Under the pieces are notes generated by a model. The model had not been told where the DNA came from. It worked only from the letters and a program-made list of their open reading frames with translations, and did not search any database. Position numbers and translations under genes: made by a program. This document shows positions 1 through 5,191 of a DNA stretch of 5,191 nt, in pieces. How positions within the stretch are numbered: the first letter of the stretch is position 1; each line of letters starts with the position of its first letter. Source of the stretch: Chthonomonadaceae bacterium (GTDB taxonomy: Bacteria; Armatimonadota; Chthonomonadetes; Chthonomonadales; Chthonomonadaceae); NCBI GenBank assembly GCA_025355115.1, contig JANXLO010000496.1, forward strand, positions 1 through 5,191, in the 5' to 3' direction.

Positions 1-99
1 GCCCAGTCGGCTGCAGAGCTCGGCGGCCTTGTAGGCGGCGATGCTGCCTGATACGCCAAGCAGAATGGTTTTGCCGTCCAGCGGGAGAGATATACTCAT
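1..99 (-). CDS. coaBC: CoaBC bifunctional CoA-biosynthesis flavoprotein, N-terminal fragment (cut by window edge)
   Basis: Only the first 33 codons are in the window; the gene continues beyond position 1. CoaBC (Dfp) is a cytoplasmic bifunctional enzyme: the CoaB part joins cysteine to 4'-phosphopantothenate using CTP, and the N-terminal FMN-dependent CoaC part decarboxylates the product to 4'-phosphopantetheine. The visible residues include GVSGSIAAYKAAEL (about residues 15-28), the characteristic opening beta-strand, FMN-binding loop and helix of the CoaC flavoprotein domain. The ATG overlaps the gmk stop codon as ATGA (96-99). There is no good Shine-Dalgarno at normal spacing (the nearest GGAG is about 14 bases upstream), so translation is probably coupled to gmk. 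A stand-alone flavoprotein decarboxylase (for example UbiX or a lantibiotic-type enzyme) cannot be fully excluded from 33 residues, but the position after gmk strongly favours CoaBC. Confidence 0.88.
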   Translation of the reverse strand, partial: MSISLPLDGKTILLGVSGSIAAYKAAELCSRLG

Positions 100-683
100 T
101 TTTTGTGTTTGCGCTCCGCCTTCACAATCGCGCCCAGTATCTCCTCGGCAATGGTCAGGTCATCATTGACAAGAACATAGTTATATCGGGCCAGGAAAGA
201 CTCCTCGAACAGAGCGGCCGCCAGCCGTCCCTGAATGCGCTCCTCACTCTCGGTGCGCCGGGCGCGAAGCCGCCGCTCCAGCTCAGCAAGAGAGGGAGGC
301 TTGAGGTAGATGAGCACGGCATCGGGAGCAAGTTCGTGCACATGCATGGCCCCCTGCACATCGATCTCCATCATCACATCGTGTCCAGCCTCGCGCTGTT
401 GAACAATGCCCTCGGCAGGCGATCCGTAGAGGTTGCCGTTGTAGGCCGCATACTCGAAGAAGTATCCCCGCTCGATACCCTCCTCGAACTGCTCTCTTGA
501 GTAGAAATGATAGTTTACGCCGTCAATCTCTCCAGGGCGCGGCGAACGAGTTGTCGCGCTGACGCTGAGAGCGAGGCCTTCCAGCCGAGAGAACAGCCGC
601 TTGATCAGGGTTCCTTTGCCGACGCCGGACGGCCCGGAGACCACGAAAAGCCGCCCCATCTCATTCCCCACTATCCCTTTCAT
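96..683 (-). CDS. gmk: Guanylate kinase
   Basis: Guanylate kinase transfers phosphate from ATP to GMP to make GDP, an essential cytoplasmic step in guanine nucleotide synthesis. From the ATG at 683 the protein has 195 residues, slightly short of the usual ~205. Visible motifs are the P-loop GPSGVGKGT (residues 17-25), the GMP-binding segment SATTRSPRPGEIDGVNYHF (42-60), EIDVQGA (106-112), the arginine-rich lid RRLRARRTE (137-145) and the C-terminal YNYVLVNDD (167-175). The open frame extends upstream to 854, but that extension would run through an intrinsic terminator and a sigma70 promoter, so it is not coding. The ATG at 683 has AAGGGG five bases upstream. A second in-frame ATG at 659 (187 residues, weaker GGGG SD) also gives a normal N-terminus directly before the P-loop strand and is the main alternative start. 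The gene is first in its unit and overlaps coaBC by four bases; no yicC or rpoZ is adjacent. Confidence 0.95.
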   Translation of the reverse strand: MKGIVGNEMGRLFVVSGPSGVGKGTLIKRLFSRLEGLALSVSATTRSPRPGEIDGVNYHFYSREQFEEGIERGYFFEYAAYNGNLYGSPAEGIVQQREAGHDVMMEIDVQGAMHVHELAPDAVLIYLKPPSLAELERRLRARRTESEERIQGRLAAALFEESFLARYNYVLVNDDLTIAEEILGAIVKAERKHKK

Positions 684-756
684 CCCCACCCCTTCTCCGC
701 AAGTCGCTCCGCTCGCGAAGCATTCCTGTTTTTCTGAACCTGAATTCCTGCTATGA

Positions 757-785
757 ATTATAGCACCCTCATCCCCACGCGTCAA
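757..785 (-). promoter_or_regulatory. Sigma70-type promoter of gmk-coaBC
   Basis: On the minus strand there is a -35 box TTGACG (785-780), a 17-bp spacer and a perfect -10 box TATAAT (762-757). Transcription should begin near 750, giving a leader of about 67 bases to the ATG at 683. It lies immediately downstream of the terminator at 797-831, so gmk-coaBC is an independent transcription unit. Box sequences and spacing are read directly; promoter activity is inferred. Confidence 0.85.
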
Positions 786-796
786 ACCTGACAGCC

Positions 797-831
797 AAAA
801 AGAGACGACCCACTGAACGTGGATCGTCTCT
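797..831 (-). terminator. Rho-independent terminator of the YflT-like stress gene
   Basis: Read on the minus strand, AGAGACGATCCAC, loop GTTCA, then GTGGGTCGTCTCT forms a 13-bp stem with a single U-G wobble, followed directly by TTTT (800-797). It begins 31 bases after the stop codon of the gene at 863-1402. On the plus strand the same stem would carry a C-A mismatch and lacks a U-run, so it is oriented for minus-strand transcription. Confidence 0.88.
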
Positions 832-862
832 CTTGCGATTGTGCGTACAGCCATGTCAGGCG

Positions 863-1402
863 TCAGACCTGAGGAACGAAACCTTCATTGCGATAGGTCG
901 CGGCCCGCTCTTCAATGTTGACCGCGCCATGCGTGCTCAGAACCTGCGCGATGCTGGTCGCCGAGATGTCCTCAGCGCGCACAGCGACCAGGGTTCCGCC
1001 ACGTCGAACGCCTTCGTTATAGTAGGCGGCCTCCTCATGGGGCACACCGACGTGGGTCAGCACTCCAACCAGACCACCAGCGATCGCGCCGATTCCGGCT
1101 CCGGTCAGCATTCCCGCAAGCCAGCCCGCGCCGGCGATGAAGCCAAGGCCCGGAACTACGAACAGGCTCAGCCCGGCCAGCAGGCCAAGCACTCCGCCGA
1201 TCTCAGCCCCAACGCCCGCGTCCTTGGTGACCGCATGGCCCATGCCCGTTCCGGAAGCGGCGACGGTTCGTGCTCCGTGAACTTCCGTTTCGTTATTGGC
1301 CAAGACGCTGATGTCGCTATGAGACACGCCCGACCGCTCGATCTCGACGGCGGCGCTTTTGGCCTGACTGTAGTCATCAAACAATCCTACGACTGTTTTC
1401 AT
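863..1402 (-). CDS. YflT/general stress protein 17M-like protein with glycine-rich membrane-type core
   Basis: A 179-residue protein in three parts. Residues 1-40 (VVGLFDDYSQAKSAAVEIE, then SHSDISVLAN) match the small alpha/beta fold at the start of the YflT / general stress protein 17M-like family. Residues 62-118 are a hydrophobic, glycine-rich stretch with repeated GxxxG-like spacing, able to form two short membrane-inserting hairpins. Residues 119-165 (VPHEEAAYYNEGVRRGGTLVAV, then STHGAVNIEERAA) form a second small alpha/beta unit that usually ends these proteins. The biochemical role of the family is not established; some members are induced by heat or general stress. The ATG at 1402 has a strong SD (AAGGAG, 1415-1410) and a TATAAT about 20 bases upstream. 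The gene ends in its own terminator and lies 122 bases after the co-directional 65-residue membrane protein. A 190-codon frame on the opposite strand is a shadow. Family placement is confident, function is not. Confidence 0.85.
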   Translation of the reverse strand: MKTVVGLFDDYSQAKSAAVEIERSGVSHSDISVLANNETEVHGARTVAASGTGMGHAVTKDAGVGAEIGGVLGLLAGLSLFVVPGLGFIAGAGWLAGMLTGAGIGAIAGGLVGVLTHVGVPHEEAAYYNEGVRRGGTLVAVRAEDISATSIAQVLSTHGAVNIEERAATYRNEGFVPQV

Positions 1403-1422
1403 TGAATCTCTCCTTCGTGGAA

Positions 1423-1428
1423 ATTATA
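1423..1428 (-). promoter_or_regulatory. Possible -10 box upstream of the stress-protein gene
   Basis: A perfect TATAAT lies on the minus strand 20 bases before the ATG at 1402. A start site near 1416 would give a leader of about 14 bases just containing the SD. No convincing sigma70 -35 hexamer lies 16-18 bases upstream (TCTGGA at 17), so the promoter would need an activator or an alternative sigma factor. Confidence 0.45.
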
Positions 1429-1509
1429 GACCGTGTTCGTTCAGGTCCAGATATTTTGTCGTGCAGGCAGGGCCAGCCGACTGAAATTGCCTCTTTTTGG
1501 AAGCAACTA

Positions 1510-1537
1510 GTGGAACGTCCACATCTATTTGTGGACG
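1510..1537 (-). repeat. Two mutually exclusive small hairpins across the stop of the 65-residue gene
   Basis: In minus-strand order, CGTCCAC (1537-1531) can pair with GTGGACG (1522-1516) in a 7-bp stem with an 8-base loop holding the TAG stop codon. GTGGA (1522-1518) can instead pair with TCCAC (1514-1510) in a 5-bp stem. The two structures share a strand and exclude each other. No U-run follows, so this is not a standard intrinsic terminator. The structure is visible; any role is unknown. Confidence 0.4.
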
Positions 1538-1722
1538 AACATTTTGTAAGCGATCACGCCCACGATTACGAGGACAAGGATCACCACGACGATCATGACT
1601 GGAGAAGGCCCGGTGCGTTCGGGGCGCTCATAAATTTTCACGTTGGCCGGAGTGGCATCAGCATTCGTCTTGTTCGCGTTTGCCGCCTGGGCGCTGTTCT
1701 TGCCGGGATCCAAATCGCTCAT
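1525..1722 (-). CDS. Small single-span membrane protein, function unknown
   Basis: A 65-residue protein. Residues 1-40 are polar, rich in Asn, Ala, Lys and Thr, probably disordered, and end in KIYERPERTGPS. Residues 41-59 (PVMIVVVILVLVIVGVIAY) are an almost uninterrupted hydrophobic helix, followed by a short basic tail KMFVHK. There is no signal-peptidase site, so it is most likely a tail-anchored or single-pass inner-membrane protein. The ATG at 1722 has a modest SD-like GGATGG five bases upstream. It precedes the YflT-like stress gene on the same strand by 122 bases and follows an ECF-sigma-like promoter motif at 1834-1861. I do not recognise a named family. The clean helix, ribosome site and intergenic setting support a real gene; the opposite-strand frame at 1402-1761 has no comparable features. 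Confidence 0.72.
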   Translation of the reverse strand: MSDLDPGKNSAQAANANKTNADATPANVKIYERPERTGPSPVMIVVVILVLVIVGVIAYKMFVHK

Positions 1723-1833
1723 CTAAACCATCCATTCGTGGCGAAAAATGCTGGGATGTGAACCTGAGATCCTTATCCTCAGCGGTCGGCAGGGAACTCC
1801 GCTGTGATGCAGTTGAAACCATTCCCGTTCGGG

Positions 1834-1861
1834 CAGACGTACACCACTAAAAGAAGGTTCC
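1834..1861 (-). promoter_or_regulatory. ECF-sigma-like promoter motif upstream of the small membrane protein
   Basis: On the minus strand, GGAACC (1861-1856), 16 bases, then CGTCTG (1839-1834) matches the general GGAAC and CGTC form of ECF (extracytoplasmic function) sigma factor promoters. Transcription would start near 1827, giving a leader of about 105 bases to the ATG at 1722. The motif is short and could arise by chance, but its position and spacing fit, and an envelope-stress sigma factor would suit the membrane genes downstream. Confidence 0.4.
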
Positions 1862-1981
1862 GAACTTTTTGGCTGGTAGGACAGGCGGACTTTTCTTTGA
1901 AATAACATTATGGTGCTGCGCAGCTTCATCGGTGAATATCTGTGCTTGCGCCTCTCTCATGAGGGAGAGCTACGATATCAG

Positions 1982-1988
1982 AGGGGAG
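1982..1988 (+). promoter_or_regulatory. Shine-Dalgarno fixing the larC start
   Basis: AGGGGAG lies nine bases before the ATG at 1998. The frame stays open upstream to an ATG at 1869 and another at 1959, but neither has a ribosome site, and LarC homology begins exactly at 1998 (MRIAYFDCFSG). Confidence 0.8.
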
Positions 1989-1997
1989 ACTAGAGCG

Positions 1998-2816
1998 ATG
2001 CGGATTGCCTATTTCGACTGTTTCAGCGGGGTCAGCGGAGACATGATGCTGGGCGCGTTGCTGCATGCGGGCGTGGACGAGGCGGCATGGAGAGCGGAGA
2101 TGGAGCGGCTGAACGTTCCCGGCTACTCGCTGGAGATCGGAATGGTCGTCAAGGAGGGCATCTCGGGTATGGATGTGGATGTTATTCTGGACGAGGAGGA
2201 TCAGTCCCATGGCCGTCATCTCGCAGACATCGCCGAGATTTTGGAGCGGAGCGGGGTGGCGGAGAACGTGCGTTGCCGGGCCATGGGAGCTTTTACGAAA
2301 CTTGCCCATGCCGAGGCGAAAATTCATGCTATGACCCCGGACAGCATCCACTTCCACGAGGTCGGAGCAATCGACGCCATAGTGGACATAGTCGGGGCAT
2401 GCCTGGGCCTGGAGATGCTGGGCGTGGAGAGAGTCTATGCTTCGCCGCTGCCCTTCAATCGCGGCTGGGTAGAGTGTGCGCATGGCACCATGCCTGTCCC
2501 CGCCCCTGCCACTATGGAGTTGCTGGTCGGCTTTCCACTGCGCCCTGACGACCGCCCGAAGGAGCTGATCACCCCCACCGGTGCGGCCCTGCTCGCAGAG
2601 TTCGCGGAGCGCACCCCCACAGGTGAGCTGGCTCCAGTGCCGCCGTTCATCCCCCGCTCCATCGGCTACGGAGCAGGCAAACGCGACTCCTGGATTCCCA
2701 ACCTGCTGCGCCTCATTGTCGGAGACACCTACGCCGAGCCGATCAAAAAGCCCTCAGGCACCCGTCGCATGGAGCGCACGGTGAGCTCTAAACCAATAAA
2801 GCGGAAGAAGGATTGA
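1998..2816 (+). CDS. larC: LarC-type nickel-pincer cofactor protein, LarC1 domain only
   Basis: LarC inserts nickel into the pyridinium dithiocarboxylate precursor to finish the nickel-pincer nucleotide cofactor of LarA-type racemases, in a CTP-dependent reaction. This protein has 272 residues. Visible LarC1 (former DUF111) motifs in order are YFDCFSGVSGDM (5-16), SIHFHEVGAIDAIVDIVG (117-133), CAHGTMPVPAPAT (160-172), ELITPTGAALLA (189-200) and IGYGAGKRD (222-230). Full-length LarC proteins are about 400 residues. This one ends soon after NLLRLIVGD (235-243) with a lysine/arginine-rich tail, and the whole C-terminal LarC2 domain, which carries the CTP site in the characterised enzyme, is missing. 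The usual histidine-rich segment is also reduced to SHGRH (70-74). Only 62 bases separate its stop from the convergent glycosidase gene, and no LarC2-like sequence appears in another frame. No larA, larB or larE is nearby. It may be a domain-split or repurposed LarC1, or a truncated gene; the family call itself is firm. Confidence 0.9.
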   Translation: MRIAYFDCFSGVSGDMMLGALLHAGVDEAAWRAEMERLNVPGYSLEIGMVVKEGISGMDVDVILDEEDQSHGRHLADIAEILERSGVAENVRCRAMGAFTKLAHAEAKIHAMTPDSIHFHEVGAIDAIVDIVGACLGLEMLGVERVYASPLPFNRGWVECAHGTMPVPAPATMELLVGFPLRPDDRPKELITPTGAALLAEFAERTPTGELAPVPPFIPRSIGYGAGKRDSWIPNLLRLIVGDTYAEPIKKPSGTRRMERTVSSKPIKRKKD

Positions 2817-2878
2817 TGCATTAGTTGGGATGAGCGCACCGCCGGTTTTGATCCATCTCTGATATCAGGGACGAATAG

Positions 2879-4843
2879 TTAATGTGCGAGTATGAGGACA
2901 GGCTTTTCGCGAACTTCCAGAGTGATTGTGCGTTGCTGCAATTTGAGGGGAGCTTCTTTCCCCTCCATCGAGCCAGCAGTGAACTCGACTACCTCGGCAG
3001 ATTTGCCGTTGACAGGGAATGAAACTCTCGGAACCTTGCGGTCGATGGCCGTCGGAGACCAGACGAGATAGGCGGAGTTGCCGGAGGAATTGACGAAGTG
3101 ATAGACTAGCACGCTCTTGTCACTCGACGCCACCTCTCCGGCGAAGCGCATTCCCGCCAGCCTTTTTTTCAGCGTCGCGATATAGAAGTACGAAGGTTTG
3201 GGCTTCCATTGGCCCTTTTCGGTCACCATGCCGCAGGTCTCGAAGACCCCGCCCCCGTCCGACTTGACGTCTCGGAACATGAACATCGCCGCCTTGTCCA
3301 CGCCAGCCGCCGCGAGCGCCAGATAGCTGCGTATCAGCCAGATCGCCTGCACCTCCTCGGCGCTGTAGACGCCGATGGGAGGCGCGTGAAGCGGTGATTT
3401 CTGGTTCGTGTCGTATCCAAACTCCGTAACCCAGACTTCACGGTCGGGCAAATAGGCGTTGCGCCAGGCGACGATCTCCGAGAGCTTTTCTCGCACATGG
3501 TCTGCCTCCGGGCTGATGCCAGTGGTCTTGAATGCCTGCTGTGAGTCGCCATCGCTGGAGTAGTAGTGCAGGTTGATGACGTCCGCAGGGAAATCTCCGC
3601 CACGATGCACATCCGCCCAGAACTTCATGGCGCGGAGATAGTCGAGGCTAAGCCCGGCCAGCCCGCCGATCACAAGTCGCATCTTCGGGTCTGCACTGCG
3701 GACGCCGACACTTTTACTCATTCTCCCCTGATCCCCGTCTCTGTCCGCGCTGCACATCGCCGCGAGCTCGTAGGGTGTGAACCTTCCCGCCCTGCCTCGC
3801 CAGGTCTTGTCCGGCTCGTTCCAGTTTTCAATGTATTTAAGGCTGCCCAGGCCGGCAACGCGAGACTGATCCTCGGCAAGCCGCAGCTTCGCCGCAGGAA
3901 CAACCGCGCTTCCGTAGCGAGCGGCATATTGAAAAAGATGCTCGGCGTGTATGGCGTAGGAGGCGGGCAGCTCAGGGTCGGCCCCTGCCGTAATGGGCTT
4001 GGCCTCGCCTTCCGAGCCAGGGAAGTAAGCAGTAGCGTTGTTTTGAACTGCGGGAGAGACTGTGACGCCCATCGCTTTGAGGCGGGCATAGAAATCGTCG
4101 AAAAACCAGGAGTGGCCGCCCGCCGCTCCGCTGGGCTGAAAGCGCACTTTATGATCGGCGCCCTCTAAGTCCCAGCTCCAGTTGTGGTATTCGCGTGCGA
4201 ATCCAATCGGCCGCGCCACAAGATCAATAGGATCGTCAATGAAGATATTCGTGCCGATAAACTGATCCATGGTCGGCAAGGGCGCTGTGCGAGCGATGTG
4301 CGGAGGTTTACCCATCGCGGGCGCCTGACCATCCCCATAGAGAGCGATTTCCGGCAGCGAAGAGGGGTGGGCCAACGTTAGGCGCAGGTAGCGCGTTTCT
4401 GTGTTCAATGGGAATTCGCGCCAGTTTCGATAGCCATTCAATACGATCTCATGGCTTTTCCAGGCGAGCGGTGTGCCTGTAGCAATGGTAAGCGGGTTCT
4501 CGCCACTCTCGTTGTAGAGGAACAGGCGCGTTAAATGACGTGAAATGCCCAGATCGATCACGACATTGACCGGATACTGCCAGGCAGTCCATCCAGGAAA
4601 GAACGGGCGCTCGGGCCGGAGTCCCTTCCCGGAGCCTGGTTCCCCTACAGCATCCTGCTCATCCACCAGGAGCTTCGCGTCCCCGAGCCCCGACTCGTTA
4701 ACCACCATGTCAGGCCGAAGCGTAATCCGAACGTCTGCCCGTGCCGTACCAGTGACACCCGCAAGCACCACCCCGACGCCTATCATTTGGGTCAGGTGCG
4801 ACCACTTAGTCGGCCTGCCAGAACAGCGTTCAATTCTCCGCAT
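2879..4843 (-). CDS. Exported clan GH-A glycoside hydrolase-like protein with N-terminal discoidin-like domain
   Basis: A 654-residue protein from the ATG at 4843. Residues 1-36 form a signal peptide with a long basic n-region, a hydrophobic core MIGVGVVLAGVTG (20-32) and an AxA-type cleavage site after TARA (36). Residues about 38-172 resemble an F5/8 type C (CBM32-like) beta-sandwich (VNVVIDLG, TRLFLYN, RYLRLTLA, EIALYGDG). Residues about 190-560 look like a TIM barrel: WNEP (341-344) supplies the presumed acid/base Glu343 and WVTEFGYD (471-478) the presumed nucleophile Glu474, the clan GH-A arrangement. A C-terminal beta-rich part (565-654) follows. It probably acts outside the cytoplasm on a polysaccharide or glycoconjugate. 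Substrate and GH number cannot be read from the sequence; GH39- or GH5-like enzymes are the nearest comparison. A TTG start at 4912 is possible but has no SD and would place 23 extra residues before the signal peptide. Confidence 0.82.
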   Translation of the reverse strand: MRRIERCSGRPTKWSHLTQMIGVGVVLAGVTGTARADVRITLRPDMVVNESGLGDAKLLVDEQDAVGEPGSGKGLRPERPFFPGWTAWQYPVNVVIDLGISRHLTRLFLYNESGENPLTIATGTPLAWKSHEIVLNGYRNWREFPLNTETRYLRLTLAHPSSLPEIALYGDGQAPAMGKPPHIARTAPLPTMDQFIGTNIFIDDPIDLVARPIGFAREYHNWSWDLEGADHKVRFQPSGAAGGHSWFFDDFYARLKAMGVTVSPAVQNNATAYFPGSEGEAKPITAGADPELPASYAIHAEHLFQYAARYGSAVVPAAKLRLAEDQSRVAGLGSLKYIENWNEPDKTWRGRAGRFTPYELAAMCSADRDGDQGRMSKSVGVRSADPKMRLVIGGLAGLSLDYLRAMKFWADVHRGGDFPADVINLHYYSSDGDSQQAFKTTGISPEADHVREKLSEIVAWRNAYLPDREVWVTEFGYDTNQKSPLHAPPIGVYSAEEVQAIWLIRSYLALAAAGVDKAAMFMFRDVKSDGGGVFETCGMVTEKGQWKPKPSYFYIATLKKRLAGMRFAGEVASSDKSVLVYHFVNSSGNSAYLVWSPTAIDRKVPRVSFPVNGKSAEVVEFTAGSMEGKEAPLKLQQRTITLEVREKPVLILAH

Positions 4844-4853
4844 TTCGTAGGAT

Positions 4854-4859
4854 TCCTTT
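4854..4859 (-). promoter_or_regulatory. Shine-Dalgarno for the glycosidase start at 4843
   Basis: AAAGGA lies ten bases before the ATG at 4843 on the minus strand. This favours 4843 over the upstream TTG at 4912 and over the internal ATG at 4786, which has no ribosome site and would remove the basic n-region of the signal peptide. Confidence 0.6.
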
Positions 4860-4920
4860 TGATTGGCTATTGTCGAGAGATTCACGGCTGTTGCAGCGAT
4901 ACGATCCCCCAAGCTGTTGG

Positions 4921-5191
4921 CTAACTTCGGCTTAAGAGTTCCATATATGTTTCAGCCACACTTGAAGAAAAGCAGACGAAGATGACTTTTTCGATGCCAG
5001 GATTGTTCGCGAGGAATTGACGGGTTTCGCGGATGGCGATCTCCGTGGCACGTTCCAGGGGAAAGCGGTAGGCGCCGGTACTTATGGCGGGGAATGCGAT
5101 GGTCTTGATCCCATTGTCTGCCGCAATCTTCAGGCTGTTTCTGTAGCAACTGGCGAGGAGTTCGTCAGCGTTTTTGCTCCGCTCGTTCCAG
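4921..5191 (-). CDS. Macro-domain protein (O-acetyl-ADP-ribose deacetylase type), C-terminal part
   Basis: The frame enters from the right edge and ends at TAG (4921-4923), giving 89 visible residues, roughly the C-terminal half of a typical 170-180-residue macro domain. Macro domains bind ADP-ribose and often remove ADP-ribose or its acetyl ester. Recognisable are ELLASCYRNSLKIAADNGIKT (helix and strand), then IAFPAISTGAYRFPLERA (31-48), which is the phosphate-binding loop with the conserved P-A-I-S-T-G-x-Y pattern, then the final helix and strand EKVIFVCFSSSVAETY. The upstream substrate-binding asparagines and the glycine-rich loop lie outside the window. It is upstream of and co-directional with the glycosidase (77 bases to its ATG), so they may be cotranscribed, but no functional link is known. 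A different open frame at 4952-5149 on the same strand is a shadow of this gene. Confidence 0.9.
   Translation of the reverse strand, partial: WNERSKNADELLASCYRNSLKIAADNGIKTIAFPAISTGAYRFPLERATEIAIRETRQFLANNPGIEKVIFVCFSSSVAETYMELLSRS

Larger units (their letters stand above)
1723..1997. other. Divergent intergenic region between the small membrane protein gene and larC
   Basis: These 275 bases separate two divergently transcribed genes. On the minus side they hold an ECF-type promoter motif (1834-1861). On the plus side, 28 bases before the larC start, CTCTCTC (1952-1958) and GGGAGAG (1963-1969) can form a 7-bp hairpin with one U-G pair and loop ATGA; it has no U-run. I found no convincing sigma70 promoter for larC and no additional small gene. 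Confidence 0.55.

Noticed and set aside
684..854. N-terminal extension of gmk to an upstream ATG at 854 (252 residues)
   Set aside because: It would be coded across the terminator (797-831) and the promoter (757-785), and it lacks similarity to guanylate kinases.
833..1405. 190-codon plus-strand frame opposite the stress gene
   Set aside because: It runs antisense to a well-recognised protein, has a low-complexity composition and no domain; it is a shadow.
791..1875. Shared TTTTTGGCTG at 801-792 (minus) and 1865-1874 (plus)
   Set aside because: Only ten bases match, with no extended similarity around them; it looks like coincidence.
1926..2483. 185-codon minus-strand frame opposite larC
   Set aside because: It is antisense to conserved LarC motifs, with His/Gln-rich shadow-like composition and no ribosome site.
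1975..2870. GATATCAGAG at 1975-1984 and its inverse CTCTGATATC near 2857-2866 flanking larC
   Set aside because: A 10-base inverted match is expected by chance several times in 5 kb; no target duplication or longer end homology suggests a mobile element.
2817..2878. Possible bidirectional terminator between larC and the glycosidase gene
   Set aside because: The only palindrome (CTGATATCAG) has no loop and no U-run on either strand, so a terminator cannot be supported.
3566..4168. 200-codon plus-strand frame opposite the glycosidase
   Set aside because: It is antisense to the catalytic barrel and has no recognisable domain.

Overview
The window is GC-rich bacterial chromosome with six protein genes and one recognisable partial gene at each edge. 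No RNA gene, mobile element or CRISPR array is visible. The mix suggests a soil-type, Gram-negative-like bacterium, and Acidobacteriota (Terriglobia) is my best guess. The grounds are a YflT-like glycine-rich stress protein, a secreted clan GH-A glycosidase, a LarC-family protein, and Bacillus/E. coli-like SD and sigma70 signals. This assignment is an inference from gene content only.

Layout. Positions 1-683 (minus strand) hold gmk (guanylate kinase) followed by the first 33 codons of coaBC (CoA biosynthesis), joined by a 4-base ATGA overlap. gmk has its own near-consensus sigma70 promoter (TTGACG, 17 bp, TATAAT) at 757-785. Just upstream, at 797-831, a strong intrinsic terminator ends the preceding minus-strand unit. 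Positions 863-1722 (minus strand) hold two membrane-associated genes: a 65-residue single-span protein and a 179-residue YflT-like stress protein. Each may have its own promoter. Positions 1723-1997 form a divergent intergenic region with an ECF-sigma-like promoter motif facing the small membrane protein. Positions 1998-2816 (plus strand) encode a LarC-type protein of 272 residues that stops after the N-terminal (LarC1) domain; the C-terminal, CTP-using LarC2 domain is absent. Positions 2879-4843 (minus strand) encode a 654-residue exported glycoside hydrolase-like protein with a discoidin-like N-terminal domain and a TIM barrel carrying WNEP and TEFG motifs. Positions 4921-5191 (minus strand) hold the C-terminal half of a macro-domain (ADP-ribose-binding) protein.

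How the genes work together. gmk and coaBC are a housekeeping nucleotide/cofactor unit. The two small membrane-associated genes look like a stress or envelope module. The LarC1-only protein, the glycosidase and the macro-domain protein show no obvious shared pathway. I see no clear undescribed system; the most interesting points are the LarC protein lacking its catalytic domain, the unassigned GH-A enzyme family, and the gmk-coaBC junction without rpoZ.
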